From: a virus
Length of the DNA: 31,340 bases
Virus record (IMG/VR): IMGVR_UViG_3300038456_000006
Coordinates: 1-31,340 of that record
Strand: one strand, 5' to 3'
Below are positions 23,159 through 30,961 of the stretch, one piece after another (the stretch's first letter is position 1; every line of letters begins with the position of its first letter). Under the pieces are notes generated by a model. That model was not told where the DNA came from. It did no database searches and was given only the letters and a program-made list of their open reading frames with translations. The translations under genes and the position numbers were made by a program.

Positions 23159-23535
23159 ATTAGCCACCTTATAAGTTCTTTTATCGCTTCCCAATTATGC
23201 ACGTCTATTGCCGCCTCAAATTTGGCCAATGTTTCGTTGCTAAAAATGGACAAATCGCGTTCGCGGCATTCGTCTAATAACGATTCGTCGTCGGTCCAAC
23301 TTAATATTGTTTTGGGTGGTATAATCGCATCTTCACCGTCTTTAAGTTCTGGAAATTCTGGCATCGCGTTTCGCCGTTGCATTTCTCGAATCAAAACATC
23401 GTCAGGAAAACAACGCAAGGCGGTTCTCATTTGGGCGGCGTTCGGACGCATACTAATTTCGAGCGCCATTTTATGATAGTTCATGCTTTGTTTAAGCAAC
23501 GCATCAGCCCATGTTTTAAGCTCTTTATTATCCAT
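23155..23535 (-). CDS. Protein of unknown function
   Basis: This 126-aa protein begins MDNKELKTWADALLKQSMNY and is helical throughout, with FPDDVLIREMQRRNAMPEF, then LSWTDDESLLDECRERDLSI and NWEAIKELIRWLI. I chose ATG 23535, whose A is shared with the helicase stop (TAATG), with AAGGAAG 6 nt upstream. The longer frame upstream is only an overlap with the helicase gene. No family is recognised. Confidence 0.6.
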   Translation of the reverse strand: MDNKELKTWADALLKQSMNYHKMALEISMRPNAAQMRTALRCFPDDVLIREMQRRNAMPEFPELKDGEDAIIPPKTILSWTDDESLLDECRERDLSIFSNETLAKFEAAIDVHNWEAIKELIRWLI

Positions 23536-25289
23536 TACGCTTCCTTTCGTGAAAAATAAGTCGCGGCATTTACCGTACCGTCGACACCGAATTTCTTTAG
23601 TTCCGCCATGATGCGCCCGGCCAGGTCGGACGCCTCGCGGGCGCCGAGCGTTTGCGCGTTCGCAACGTCCGTACCAAACTTGAAATAGAACCGGCGGTAA
23701 CTCTCGCTCTCGCCGCGCCCAAATGAACTTTCGACGCCAGCCCACCAGGCAATCGCGTTACGCAAATTATGTTGCGCCGTTTGCCTTGCCATGTGGTTAC
23801 GACGTGCCGCTATTTGGGCTTCGGTCGACAAACCTTGCGGCGCGTAAAAGTCGCCGTCAATTCGGTTTTTCTCTCCGCGTAACGCCTTCAACGTTTCGGG
23901 GTCAAGTTCGGTCAAGTCGCCGTCAACATATTCCGGCGCGCTCCGCAATACCGGTTCGGGGTAATGTCCACAGAAAGGGCAACGTTTTAGAATACGTTCG
24001 TAAGGTTGAACGCATACGGGATTGCCGCAAACGCGTAACGGGATGCCGTCAAAGTCTTTCTTGGCGCGGCGCTCCCGCCGTCCCAAAGACCATTCGCGTT
24101 CCGCGTCCGGCAAGCCGTGGCGTAGAACATTGCTTACATGGTCAATAATCAATGCTACCGGCTTCTCACTTGCTGCAATTGCCGCGCGGCGCCCTTCGTC
24201 GGTCAATGACATATGAACCTTGGCCGCTTCCGGTGAAAGCATAAGGCGCAACGCCCGGCCGAATTGTTGGCAAAAAAGCGCGAATGATTCGGTAGGTCGC
24301 GCAAAGCTTACGACTTCAATTGCAGGAAGGTCGAAGCCTTCGCCGAACAAATCGACATTGACGAGTTGCAAAATCTCACGATTGCGGAAGCGCCTTAAAA
24401 TTTGTTGGCGTAACCCGTCCGGCGTTTTGGCGCTTACAACTTCCGCCGGTACGCCGCGCGCGCGAAATGCAGCGGCAATTTCCACGGCCGCGTCAACGTC
24501 CACGGCAAAGGTTACGCCAAGTTTGCCCGGCGCGAGTTTCAAATAATGGTCTACAACGTCGCCCGTGATATGGGATTTATGAACCGCCTTACGCACCTGG
24601 TCCGCGTTAAAGTCGCCGGTCGTGCCGCTAACTGCGACGTTGCTTAAATCAAGGTCGGACGGTGGCGCGAAAATGCGATAATCGGTAAGGTATCCTTTGT
24701 TGATAATATCCCGCATTGACGGGCCGGTAACCATAGCGTCAACTAATCCCTCCGCGTGTCGGCCTAAGCCGCGACCGTCCGCGCGACACGGCGTTGCCGT
24801 GGGGAACAATCCGTGTGCGTATGGGAAAAGCAATACCGTCTTGCCCCATTTATTTTCTTTCAAAACATGGTGTCCCTCGTCTTGAATTTGCAAACGAACT
24901 TGTCTAAACCAATCGTCCATAGGGTCCATACGCACGACGGTATCAACACCACCGACGCCCGTTTTAGCGTTAGGGTCAAAATATGAATAACCGAGTTCCG
25001 CCATATGAAGCGCGGCAAGAACGCGAATCAAGTTCGAGCCTTTACGGGCGCCAATAAGTCTATGCCGAACACCGTTGCGCGCGAGCGCAATAGACATTTG
25101 ACTAATCAATTCTTGCCTGTGGGCGATAGCGGCCGAGGCGCCCGGCTCGTCGCTCGCAATCTTGGCGAAAATGGCGGTTTTACCGCCACCGGTTGCAAGA
25201 ACGGGCATTACATTTTGAGCGCCCGATTGCCAGGCATTATATATATCTAACTCAATTTGTTGTTGGTAGGGTCGGAGTTGGACGGGCAT
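23535..25289 (-). CDS. SF2 helicase with C-terminal zinc ribbon
   Basis: This 584-aa protein is a DEAH-type superfamily 2 helicase of the phage type. Motifs are RPYQQ (6-10), Walker A ATGGGKT (32-38), DEGHH (137-141), TATP (164-167), LFGEGFDLPAI (314-324) and QQFGRALR (341-348). A four-cysteine zinc ribbon follows (C421, C426, C437, C440). A charged C-terminal helix completes it. It likely remodels forks or recombination intermediates with the phage nuclease and primase. It heads the leftward operon: a good promoter lies 27-55 nt upstream and AGGAAAAG precedes the ATG at 25289. Confidence 0.88.
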   Translation of the reverse strand: MPVQLRPYQQQIELDIYNAWQSGAQNVMPVLATGGGKTAIFAKIASDEPGASAAIAHRQELISQMSIALARNGVRHRLIGARKGSNLIRVLAALHMAELGYSYFDPNAKTGVGGVDTVVRMDPMDDWFRQVRLQIQDEGHHVLKENKWGKTVLLFPYAHGLFPTATPCRADGRGLGRHAEGLVDAMVTGPSMRDIINKGYLTDYRIFAPPSDLDLSNVAVSGTTGDFNADQVRKAVHKSHITGDVVDHYLKLAPGKLGVTFAVDVDAAVEIAAAFRARGVPAEVVSAKTPDGLRQQILRRFRNREILQLVNVDLFGEGFDLPAIEVVSFARPTESFALFCQQFGRALRLMLSPEAAKVHMSLTDEGRRAAIAASEKPVALIIDHVSNVLRHGLPDAEREWSLGRRERRAKKDFDGIPLRVCGNPVCVQPYERILKRCPFCGHYPEPVLRSAPEYVDGDLTELDPETLKALRGEKNRIDGDFYAPQGLSTEAQIAARRNHMARQTAQHNLRNAIAWWAGVESSFGRGESESYRRFYFKFGTDVANAQTLGAREASDLAGRIMAELKKFGVDGTVNAATYFSRKEA

Positions 25290-25300
25290 ATTCTTTTCCT

Positions 25301-25319
25301 ATTGACGATACCGTTATTA
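25301..25319 (+). promoter_or_regulatory. 19-bp intergenic motif, copy 1
   Basis: The plus strand reads ATTGACGATACCGTTATTA. It lies in the 78-nt divergent spacer, 48 nt before the ATG at 25368, and covers the -10 box of the leftward promoter. Relatives occur at 22504-22522 (17 of 19 identical) and 30922-30940 (16 of 19). TTGACG could be a -35 box, but no -10 follows at normal distance, so an activator or a phage-specific polymerase site is possible. Confidence 0.6.
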
Positions 25320-25344
25320 TCTGCAAGTGTGCGCAACAAGTCAA
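25316..25344 (-). promoter_or_regulatory. Sigma70-type promoter for the leftward early operon
   Basis: On the minus strand TTGACT (25344-25339) and GATAAT (25321-25316) are separated by exactly 17 nt. Each differs from consensus at one base. The expected start is near 25309, about 20 nt before the helicase ATG. The -10 box overlaps the 19-bp motif copy at 25301-25319, so a protein bound there would block it. Confidence 0.75.
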
Positions 25345-25367
25345 CCACTCAAACAAGGAATCGCCCT

Positions 25368-26174
25368 ATGAAAGTCACCATTGACACCAACGAACTTACC
25401 GCCGAACAACGTCCGGCATTTAACGTCTTGATGTTGAAGCTTATCGGCGTGGTAAAAGAAAAAATGGAATATACCTCGCAACTTGTCGAGCAAAATTCCG
25501 AACCAACAACAACACCGGCCGTCGCCAATCCCCCTTTACCACAAAACGTTATTGTTACCGGACCCGGCGGCGTCGAACTCGACTCAAACGGTTTACCTTG
25601 GGACGCTCGTATTCATTCCGAAGGTCGCGCTAAACTTACCGACGGTGGTTGGAGAAAACGACGCAACGTTGCGCCGGAACTTTTCGCACAAGTTGAAACG
25701 GAACTTCGCGCGCTTATGGCCGTTCCGCAAGGACCAACTCCCGAACAAGCGTTTGCCGCACAGGTTACGACCGCAACGGGTATTGTTCCACAAGCGCCAG
25801 CCCCCGCAACGTTCGTACCGGCGCCCCCACCACCCGCGCCTATTGCACAACCTACACCCGACCCGCTTGCAATTCCTGCTTTCCTTGACCGTTCGTTACA
25901 AGCTGCACAGGTCGCCCCACCACCTCCACCCGTCGTTACCGCAGCGCCCGCACCGGCTCCCGTCGTAGCAACAGGTGCAACACAACAAGACCTTTACATT
26001 GCTCTTGTTGGTCGTGCGTCAGCCGCCGTACAGGCTGGTAAAATTACGCAAGAAGAAATCGCGACCGCTTGCACCAAATTTGGTGTTCCCGCGCTTCCTC
26101 TCGTTTGTAATCGCCCCGATTTGCTCGGTGTTATTGCAAACGAAATCGACACTATCATTGCGAGTCGCGTATAA
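25368..26174 (+). CDS. Replication-cassette protein with WDARIH motif and proline-rich linkers
   Basis: This 268-aa protein has a helical start (1-45), then LDSNGLPWDARIHS and LTDGGWRKRRNV (71-101). I recognise this motif pair from uncharacterised proteins encoded beside DUF2800/DUF2815 genes in other phages. Two long Pro/Ala segments follow (about 142-167 and 183-200) and then a helical C-terminal domain with QDLYIALVGRASAAVQAGK and LLGVIANEIDTI. The linkers suggest two domains that tether partners. ATG 25368 has AAGGAA 8 nt upstream; the 37 in-frame codons before it lie in the control region and were rejected. Its TAA shares one base with the next ATG. Confidence 0.7.
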   Translation: MKVTIDTNELTAEQRPAFNVLMLKLIGVVKEKMEYTSQLVEQNSEPTTTPAVANPPLPQNVIVTGPGGVELDSNGLPWDARIHSEGRAKLTDGGWRKRRNVAPELFAQVETELRALMAVPQGPTPEQAFAAQVTTATGIVPQAPAPATFVPAPPPPAPIAQPTPDPLAIPAFLDRSLQAAQVAPPPPPVVTAAPAPAPVVATGATQQDLYIALVGRASAAVQAGKITQEEIATACTKFGVPALPLVCNRPDLLGVIANEIDTIIASRV

Positions 26175-27319
26175 TGGCCGGGTTACACTCGCCGTTGCCC
26201 CCTTCGGGGGCGGCGGCTTGGGTAAATTGCGCGATGTGGCCCGCAATGAACCTACGTTTCCCGCAAGACGATACGCCGGAAAGTCGAGAAGGTAACGCCG
26301 CGCATTGGGTTTTGCCTGCGATGCTTAAAGGCGAGACGGTAGCCGTCGGCACACCCACGCCCTTTAACATGGGCGTTACCGAAGAAATGATAGAAGGGGC
26401 GCAACTTTTCGTAAATACCGTGCGTAAATATATTCCACAGGGAACGCCGATTTACGTTGAACAACCCGTAGCAATCCCTGCCGTCCATAAGGAAAATTGG
26501 GGAACCCCCGACCTGTGGGCTTTAATTGACAACGACACGCTTACGCTCGAACTTTTTGATTATAAGTTTGGTCACAAGTTCGTCGACGAGTTCGACAACT
26601 GGCAATGCCTTGATTACTATTCGGGTATTCTTGACGTTATCGCCAAGATGCTTGGGCGCGGCGCCGGAGAAATCGACCAGGAACTTACGGTTAATGTTCG
26701 TATCATTCAACCGCGTTGTTTCTACAAAGGCGAATCGGTTCGTACCTGGACGTTCTTAGGTTCGGACGTACGCGGTCGAATCAACCAACTCGCAAATGCG
26801 GCGACAAAAGTTTACGACCCGATTAACGGAACCACCGCAACGACAAATCCGGAATGTGACCATTGCCCCGGCCGCCATGCCTGTAGCGCATTGCAGCTTG
26901 CGGCATATCACGACGCGGAATTTGCCGTGCAATCCGCACCGGTTGAGTTAACTTCCGAAGCCGCCAGCCTTGAACTTAGAATGTTGGAACGTGCGAGCGA
27001 GCGGCTTAACGCCCGTGTTGAAGGGATGCAAGAATACGTTAAAGCCTGCATTCGTTCGGGTAAGCAAACGCCGTACCACCGTGTCGAACAAGGATACGGC
27101 CGTGCGAATTGGACGGTCCCAATTCCACAGGTTATTGCGTTAGGTCAAATGCTCAACGTTGACTTAACAAAACCGGGTGTGAAAACACCCAAACAAGCGC
27201 AAGATGCCGGTATTGACGGTAACGTTATTAAGGCATACAGTCTTGCACCACCGGGAGAATTAAAATTGATTCCGGTTAATCCCTCCGATGCGCGCCGCGT
27301 ATTCGGTAACTCGAACTAA
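26174..27319 (+). CDS. DUF2800 Cas4/RecB-like nuclease with Fe-S cluster motif
   Basis: This 381-aa protein is a PD-(D/E)XK nuclease of the DUF2800 type. The catalytic set is visible as E39/H44 (EGNAAHW), D113 (GTPDLWALID) and D129-x-K131 (LFDYKFG). C19 (AWVNC) and C228, C231 and C237 (PECDHCPGRHAC) form the split four-cysteine pattern of 4Fe-4S nucleases such as Cas4 and AddB. It probably trims DNA ends for recombination or replication. The C-terminal helical region (about 250-381) is of unknown role. It is coupled to the upstream gene by TAATG and followed by the ssDNA-binding protein. Confidence 0.82.
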   Translation: MAGLHSPLPPSGAAAWVNCAMWPAMNLRFPQDDTPESREGNAAHWVLPAMLKGETVAVGTPTPFNMGVTEEMIEGAQLFVNTVRKYIPQGTPIYVEQPVAIPAVHKENWGTPDLWALIDNDTLTLELFDYKFGHKFVDEFDNWQCLDYYSGILDVIAKMLGRGAGEIDQELTVNVRIIQPRCFYKGESVRTWTFLGSDVRGRINQLANAATKVYDPINGTTATTNPECDHCPGRHACSALQLAAYHDAEFAVQSAPVELTSEAASLELRMLERASERLNARVEGMQEYVKACIRSGKQTPYHRVEQGYGRANWTVPIPQVIALGQMLNVDLTKPGVKTPKQAQDAGIDGNVIKAYSLAPPGELKLIPVNPSDARRVFGNSN

Positions 27320-27333
27320 AGGAAAGCCCTACT

Positions 27334-28338
27334 ATGTCACAGAAAGTAAACATTACGTCCCCGGTTGGTCGTATCGTTCGCGGCAATCTCTACGAACCGC
27401 AGAAAACCGATATGGACGGCCGACCCCTCGTTATCAAAAGCGGCCCTAACGCCGGTCAAGCGCGGGTCGATTTTAATTTCGCGCTCGCCATTCCGAAAAA
27501 TCCCGGCGAACAGCATTGGGCGCAAACCCCTTGGGGCGCTCAAATATGGGCGGTTGGTCACCAGGCTTACCCGCAACAAGCCGGACTTCCGGGTTTCTCT
27601 TGGAAGGTCACCGACGGCGACGATCAAACGCCAAGCATGAAAAGCAAACCCCCCGGCAAGCGCCCATGCGATAATGAAGGTTGGAAAGGCCATTGGATTA
27701 TTAAATTTTCGGGCGGCTTTGCTCCGAAGATTTACCAAATCGTCAACGGCAATCCCGTCTTGGTCTTGGAAAAAGATTTTATCAAGCCGGGCTATTATGC
27801 CGAAGTCGCGTTTTCGGTCGACGGCAATACCGGACAGACACCGGGCGTTTACATGAACCATTCAATGGTTTGTTTCCGGGGCTTCGGTCCTGAAATCAGC
27901 TTTGGGCCGGACGTAAGCGCGGCGGGTTTTGGTCAAGCTGCACTTCCACAGGGTGCGAGCGCAATACCTCCCGCAAGTTTGGTCCCTATGCCGGTCGGAG
28001 CTCCGCAACCACAGGTCGGTTACACCCCACCGCCTCCCGTCCTGGGAGCCCCGGCTCCCGGCCCGGTTCCTGGGTATGCCCCTGCAAGCGTTGGTATGGT
28101 TCCGACACCGACGGGCTTTGTTCCGCCTGCCGTCGTCGTACCACCCGCTCCCGTCGTTCCTAACATGGGCTTCGTTGCAGGACCAGGCCCGGCGCCTGCC
28201 CCTGTGGCCGTCCCATTGCCTCCGGCCCCACCGGCCAAGCAAATGACGGCGGCCGCCGGAACAACAGGCTATGCCGCTTATATCGCGGCGGGTTGGACGG
28301 ACGCGTTGTTAATCCAAAACGGCTTGATGATGCCGTAA
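27334..28338 (+). CDS. DUF2815 single-stranded DNA-binding protein with long proline-rich tail
   Basis: This 334-aa protein fits DUF2815, the phage ssDNA-binding family. The N-terminal 200 residues hold the OB-type domain, with KVNITSPVGRIVRGNLYEP, ARVDFNFALAIPKNPGEQHW, and GVYMNHSMVCFRGFGPEISF. Then comes a roughly 95-residue Pro/Gly/Ala/Val-rich linker (about 210-305). The end is a conserved-looking peptide, YAAYIAAGWTDALLIQNGLM (313-332). Tails of ssDNA-binding proteins usually recruit replication partners; here the peptide is not strongly acidic as in T7 gp2.5. GGAAAG lies 8 nt before the ATG. A structured intergenic element follows. Confidence 0.8.
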   Translation: MSQKVNITSPVGRIVRGNLYEPQKTDMDGRPLVIKSGPNAGQARVDFNFALAIPKNPGEQHWAQTPWGAQIWAVGHQAYPQQAGLPGFSWKVTDGDDQTPSMKSKPPGKRPCDNEGWKGHWIIKFSGGFAPKIYQIVNGNPVLVLEKDFIKPGYYAEVAFSVDGNTGQTPGVYMNHSMVCFRGFGPEISFGPDVSAAGFGQAALPQGASAIPPASLVPMPVGAPQPQVGYTPPPPVLGAPAPGPVPGYAPASVGMVPTPTGFVPPAVVVPPAPVVPNMGFVAGPGPAPAPVAVPLPPAPPAKQMTAAAGTTGYAAYIAAGWTDALLIQNGLMMP

Positions 28339-28350
28339 AGGTGTTCCTTG

Positions 28351-28370
28351 TCTCGTCTTAACCGACGAGA
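28351..28370 (+). other. Perfect hairpin after the ssDNA-binding protein gene
   Basis: TCTCGTC (28351-28357) and GACGAGA (28364-28370) form a perfect 7-bp stem with a TTAACC loop. It begins 12 nt after the stop codon. The following bases are not T-rich, so it is not a standard terminator. It may protect the mRNA end or pair with the next element. Confidence 0.5.
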
Positions 28371-28387
28371 TTAATAAGGGACGGAGT

Positions 28388-28440
28388 GCGGCGGGGTGCA
28401 AGTAGCCCGAAAGGCAGACTCAACGCCCCGCCGTATTTTC
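28388..28440 (+). terminator. GC-rich stem with nested hairpin, terminator or structured RNA
   Basis: GCGGCGGGGTG (28388-28398) pairs with CGCCCCGCCGT (28424-28434) in an 11-bp stem with two G-U pairs. Inside the 25-nt loop a small GCC(CGAAA)GGC hairpin (28405-28415) is present, and GAGT just before the stem (28384-28387) could pair with ACTC in the loop (28418-28421). ATTTTCT follows. It may be an attenuating terminator. The nested structure is more elaborate than terminators usually are, so a regulatory RNA or riboswitch-like element is a second option. No gene lies in 28339-28463. Confidence 0.6.
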
Positions 28441-28446
28441 TATAAT
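28441..28446 (+). promoter_or_regulatory. Possible -10 box after the stem
   Basis: TATAAT lies just after the GC-rich stem and 18 nt before the ATG at 28464. The -35 position is occupied by the loop of the stem (ACTCAA) and is poor. A restart promoter for the polymerase genes would make sense after a terminator, but the evidence is only this box. Confidence 0.25.
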
Positions 28447-28463
28447 CACAACGATAAGGAAGA

Positions 28464-28676
28464 ATGACGATGATTGGAACGATGAAAAATATGGACGTAA
28501 CTATGGCCGGGCTTGCCGCCATTGCAGCTTTGACCGGCGCACCGCAACCGCCGCAAATATATTGGGGTCGTCCTAGCCAAAATAAATACGCCGGTAAATG
28601 TAAGGCCATGGCAAGCAAAAAGCCGCGTCATATTCACCTTACGGAATTTATGCGCGATTGGACACCTCGTTACTAA
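28464..28676 (+). CDS. Small protein of unknown function
   Basis: This 70-aa protein reads MTMIGTMKNMDVTMAGLAAI, then APQPPQIYWGRPSQNKYAGK and a basic HIHLTEFMRDWTPRY end. It is cationic. AAGGAAG lies just before the ATG; a second ATG two codons on has better spacing. It precedes the polymerase cluster. No family is recognised. Confidence 0.55.
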   Translation: MTMIGTMKNMDVTMAGLAAIAALTGAPQPPQIYWGRPSQNKYAGKCKAMASKKPRHIHLTEFMRDWTPRY

Positions 28677-28689
28677 AGGAACTACCCAT

Positions 28690-28884
28690 ATGGTCTACGC
28701 TAACGATGTTATACGCTCCCTTAAAGACCTTCCTAACCATAACGGTTTTAAATTTATTGGCGTCAAGAAAGACGGAACGTGCGTTGACTGTCATGTTGAA
28801 CGCGATAGCCAAACAAACACACATTTTGTCGCGGGCGGCGCGGGGTTTGACGAACTACAGGGTTGGAAGTATAAACCAAAATGA
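28690..28884 (+). CDS. Small protein of unknown function before DNA polymerase
   Basis: This 64-aa protein has NDVIRSLKDLPNHNGFKFIG, then KKDGTCVDCHVERDSQTNTH and ends GFDELQGWKYKPK. The alternation of strands and turns suggests a compact beta fold. AAGGA lies about 9 nt before the ATG, and its stop overlaps the polymerase ATG as ATGA. It is probably translated with the polymerase, and could be an accessory subunit; that is inference. Confidence 0.6.
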   Translation: MVYANDVIRSLKDLPNHNGFKFIGVKKDGTCVDCHVERDSQTNTHFVAGGAGFDELQGWKYKPK

Positions 28885-30905
28885 CAGCACCGCCGCCCCC
28901 ACCGGCTACCGGAGGTCGCCCGCGCGCGCTATACGACACGGAATGTTTTCCGAACTATTGGCTTTTGAAAATCAAAGCCTTGACGACGGGCATTATCTAT
29001 ACGTTTCGTCTTCGTGACGGTGAGACGTTCGACACGGCCACGATTGCGCAAATACGTACCTTGTTTGAAATATTTTGCGTAATTAGCTTTAACGGTAATT
29101 ATTACGACGTTCCCATGATTTGCGCGGCCATGTGTGGTTATCGCCCCGACCAACTTAAATGGATGAACGACGAGATAATTTTAAACAAAAAGAAGCCGTG
29201 GGAACTCGGTTTGCCGGAATGGAAGCCGACCGACCATATCGACGTTATGGAAGTTGCGCCAGGCATGGGGTCGCAAAAACAATACGCCGGGCGTATTCAT
29301 TGTAAATTAATGCGCGACCTACCCTATACGCCCGACCGCCGATTGACCGAAGCCGAGATTGTCGAAGTCGAATCGTATTGCGAAAATGACTTGACCGTTC
29401 TAGGCGCGCTTTTTGACGCGCTAAACGCTCAAATTAAGCAACGCGAAATGTTAGGCAAACGCTACGGTATCGACTTGCGCAGCAAATCCGACGCGCAGCT
29501 TGCCGAGGCGGTTCTAAAGTTACGATGCGAACAGGCCACAGGGCGGCGTATTTACAAGCCCGATGTTGATTGGAATATGCGTTTTGTTTACAACGCGCCG
29601 TCATACATTCAATATCAGTTACCCCAACTCCAACGCGCTTTAGAACTTGTCCGGCAATCTATTTTTACCCTCGGTACATCGGGCGGCGTTGAAATGCCTT
29701 CGCAGCTTGAAGGGTTGGAAATAACAATAAATCAATCAACCTATAAAATGGGGATTGGTGGCTTACATAGCCAAGAAAAAAGAACGGTTCATAAATCAGA
29801 CAACGATAACGTACTTTTGGACAAGGACGTTGCCGCCTATTATCCTGCACTTATTCTACAATCCGGCGAATATCCGTCGGCGCTCGGCCCCGCCTTTATC
29901 CAAGAATACGCCGCCATTAAAGCCGAACGTCTCGCCGCGAAAGACTTGCAAGGTAAACTTAAAAAATCCGGTAACATAAAAGGTCCGGAGTTTGAGAAAG
30001 CAAGGGTCGAAAACGAGGGCGGAAAGATTATGATTAACGGGACTTTCGGTAAAACCGGAAGTCCATATAGCGTTTTGTTCGCGCCGACCATGCTTATTCA
30101 AACGACCTTGACCGGGCAACTGTCACTTTTAATGCTTATCGAATGGCACGAACTTTCGGGCATTCCGATTATTTCGGCGAACACCGACGGTATAATTCTC
30201 AAATGCCCGCGTCACCTGGTCGACCATAGTAACCAGCTTGTTGCGGAATGGAAGAAGCGTACGGGACTTGAAATGGAAACGGTCGAATATCGCGCCGTTT
30301 ACTCCCGCGACATTAACAACTATTTCGCAATCAAGACCGACGGTGAAGTTAAGCGTAAAGGTGAATATAGCCAAGCCGGGCTTAACGAAAAGAAAAACCC
30401 CGACGTTGAGATTTGCGCCGACGCCGTGGCCGAGTTCTTATCGAAAGGAACGCCGATAATCTACACGATTGCAGCTTGCCGCGACATTCGCAAATTCGTG
30501 GCCGTCCAGAAAGTTGCGGGCGGCGGCGTCAAAATGTGGGGCGGCGGTGCGCGTAAGGACGCTCGCGTTATGGATATGGTCGGCACACTTGAATCCCACG
30601 GTTGGGTAAAAGAAGGCCGTAAGTGGCGACATGGGGAAATAGTTACGGACGCGCGCACGGCTTATGGCGCATGTTTTAAACCTCAAACGCCAGAATATTT
30701 AGGCAAAGTTGTTCGTTGGTATTACGGATCAAACGCGCCCGGCCCAATTGTTTACGCGACCAACAATAAGACCGTGACCCTTTCTTATGGTGCTAAACCT
30801 TGTATGACGCTCCCCGACGAGTTCCCGAACGATATAGATTATAATTGGTATATTCAACGGGCCGAAGCAATGCTTCAAGATATTGGTTTTTATGTCTTGA
30901 CGTGA
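28881..30905 (+). CDS. Family B DNA polymerase with 3'-5' exonuclease
   Basis: This 674-aa protein replicates the phage DNA. Exonuclease motifs are YDTE (D19, E21), FNGNYYD (N71, D76) and YCEND (Y166, D170). Polymerase motif A is DKDVAAYYPALI (D316), motif B is KIMINGTFG (K382-G390) and motif C is SANTDGII (D436). In motif C the first Asp of the usual DTDS is Asn and the Ser is Gly, a form I recall from other phage polymerases. The N-terminus has APPPPPATGG, resembling the linkers of the two other replication proteins. It has no terminal-protein primer signature, and the primase-helicase at 17890 could supply primers. It overlaps its upstream gene as ATGA. Confidence 0.9.
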   Translation: MTAPPPPPATGGRPRALYDTECFPNYWLLKIKALTTGIIYTFRLRDGETFDTATIAQIRTLFEIFCVISFNGNYYDVPMICAAMCGYRPDQLKWMNDEIILNKKKPWELGLPEWKPTDHIDVMEVAPGMGSQKQYAGRIHCKLMRDLPYTPDRRLTEAEIVEVESYCENDLTVLGALFDALNAQIKQREMLGKRYGIDLRSKSDAQLAEAVLKLRCEQATGRRIYKPDVDWNMRFVYNAPSYIQYQLPQLQRALELVRQSIFTLGTSGGVEMPSQLEGLEITINQSTYKMGIGGLHSQEKRTVHKSDNDNVLLDKDVAAYYPALILQSGEYPSALGPAFIQEYAAIKAERLAAKDLQGKLKKSGNIKGPEFEKARVENEGGKIMINGTFGKTGSPYSVLFAPTMLIQTTLTGQLSLLMLIEWHELSGIPIISANTDGIILKCPRHLVDHSNQLVAEWKKRTGLEMETVEYRAVYSRDINNYFAIKTDGEVKRKGEYSQAGLNEKKNPDVEICADAVAEFLSKGTPIIYTIAACRDIRKFVAVQKVAGGGVKMWGGGARKDARVMDMVGTLESHGWVKEGRKWRHGEIVTDARTAYGACFKPQTPEYLGKVVRWYYGSNAPGPIVYATNNKTVTLSYGAKPCMTLPDEFPNDIDYNWYIQRAEAMLQDIGFYVLT

Positions 30906-30921
30906 ATCGGCGTTTCGTATC

Positions 30922-30940
30922 TATTAACGATAACGTCAAT
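30922..30940 (-). promoter_or_regulatory. 19-bp intergenic motif, copy 3 (diverged)
   Basis: The minus strand reads ATTGACGTTATCGTTAATA, matching copy 1 at 16 of 19 positions. It lies in the 56-nt gap between the polymerase and the GcrA-like gene, 21 nt before the latter's ATG but in the opposite orientation. The orientation argues against a simple promoter here and for a protein-binding site. Confidence 0.4.
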
Positions 30941-30961
30941 TAGCTTAGGGAAGGCTCAAAA

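Noticed and set aside
23536-23745. N-terminal extension of the 126-aa gene
   Set aside because: These codons are an alternative frame of the helicase C-terminus and are Arg-rich, which is typical of a shadow frame.
25257-25367. N-terminal extension of the motif protein from ATG 25257
   Set aside because: It would cross the divergent control region and the start of the helicase gene. ATG 25368 has a good ribosome site.
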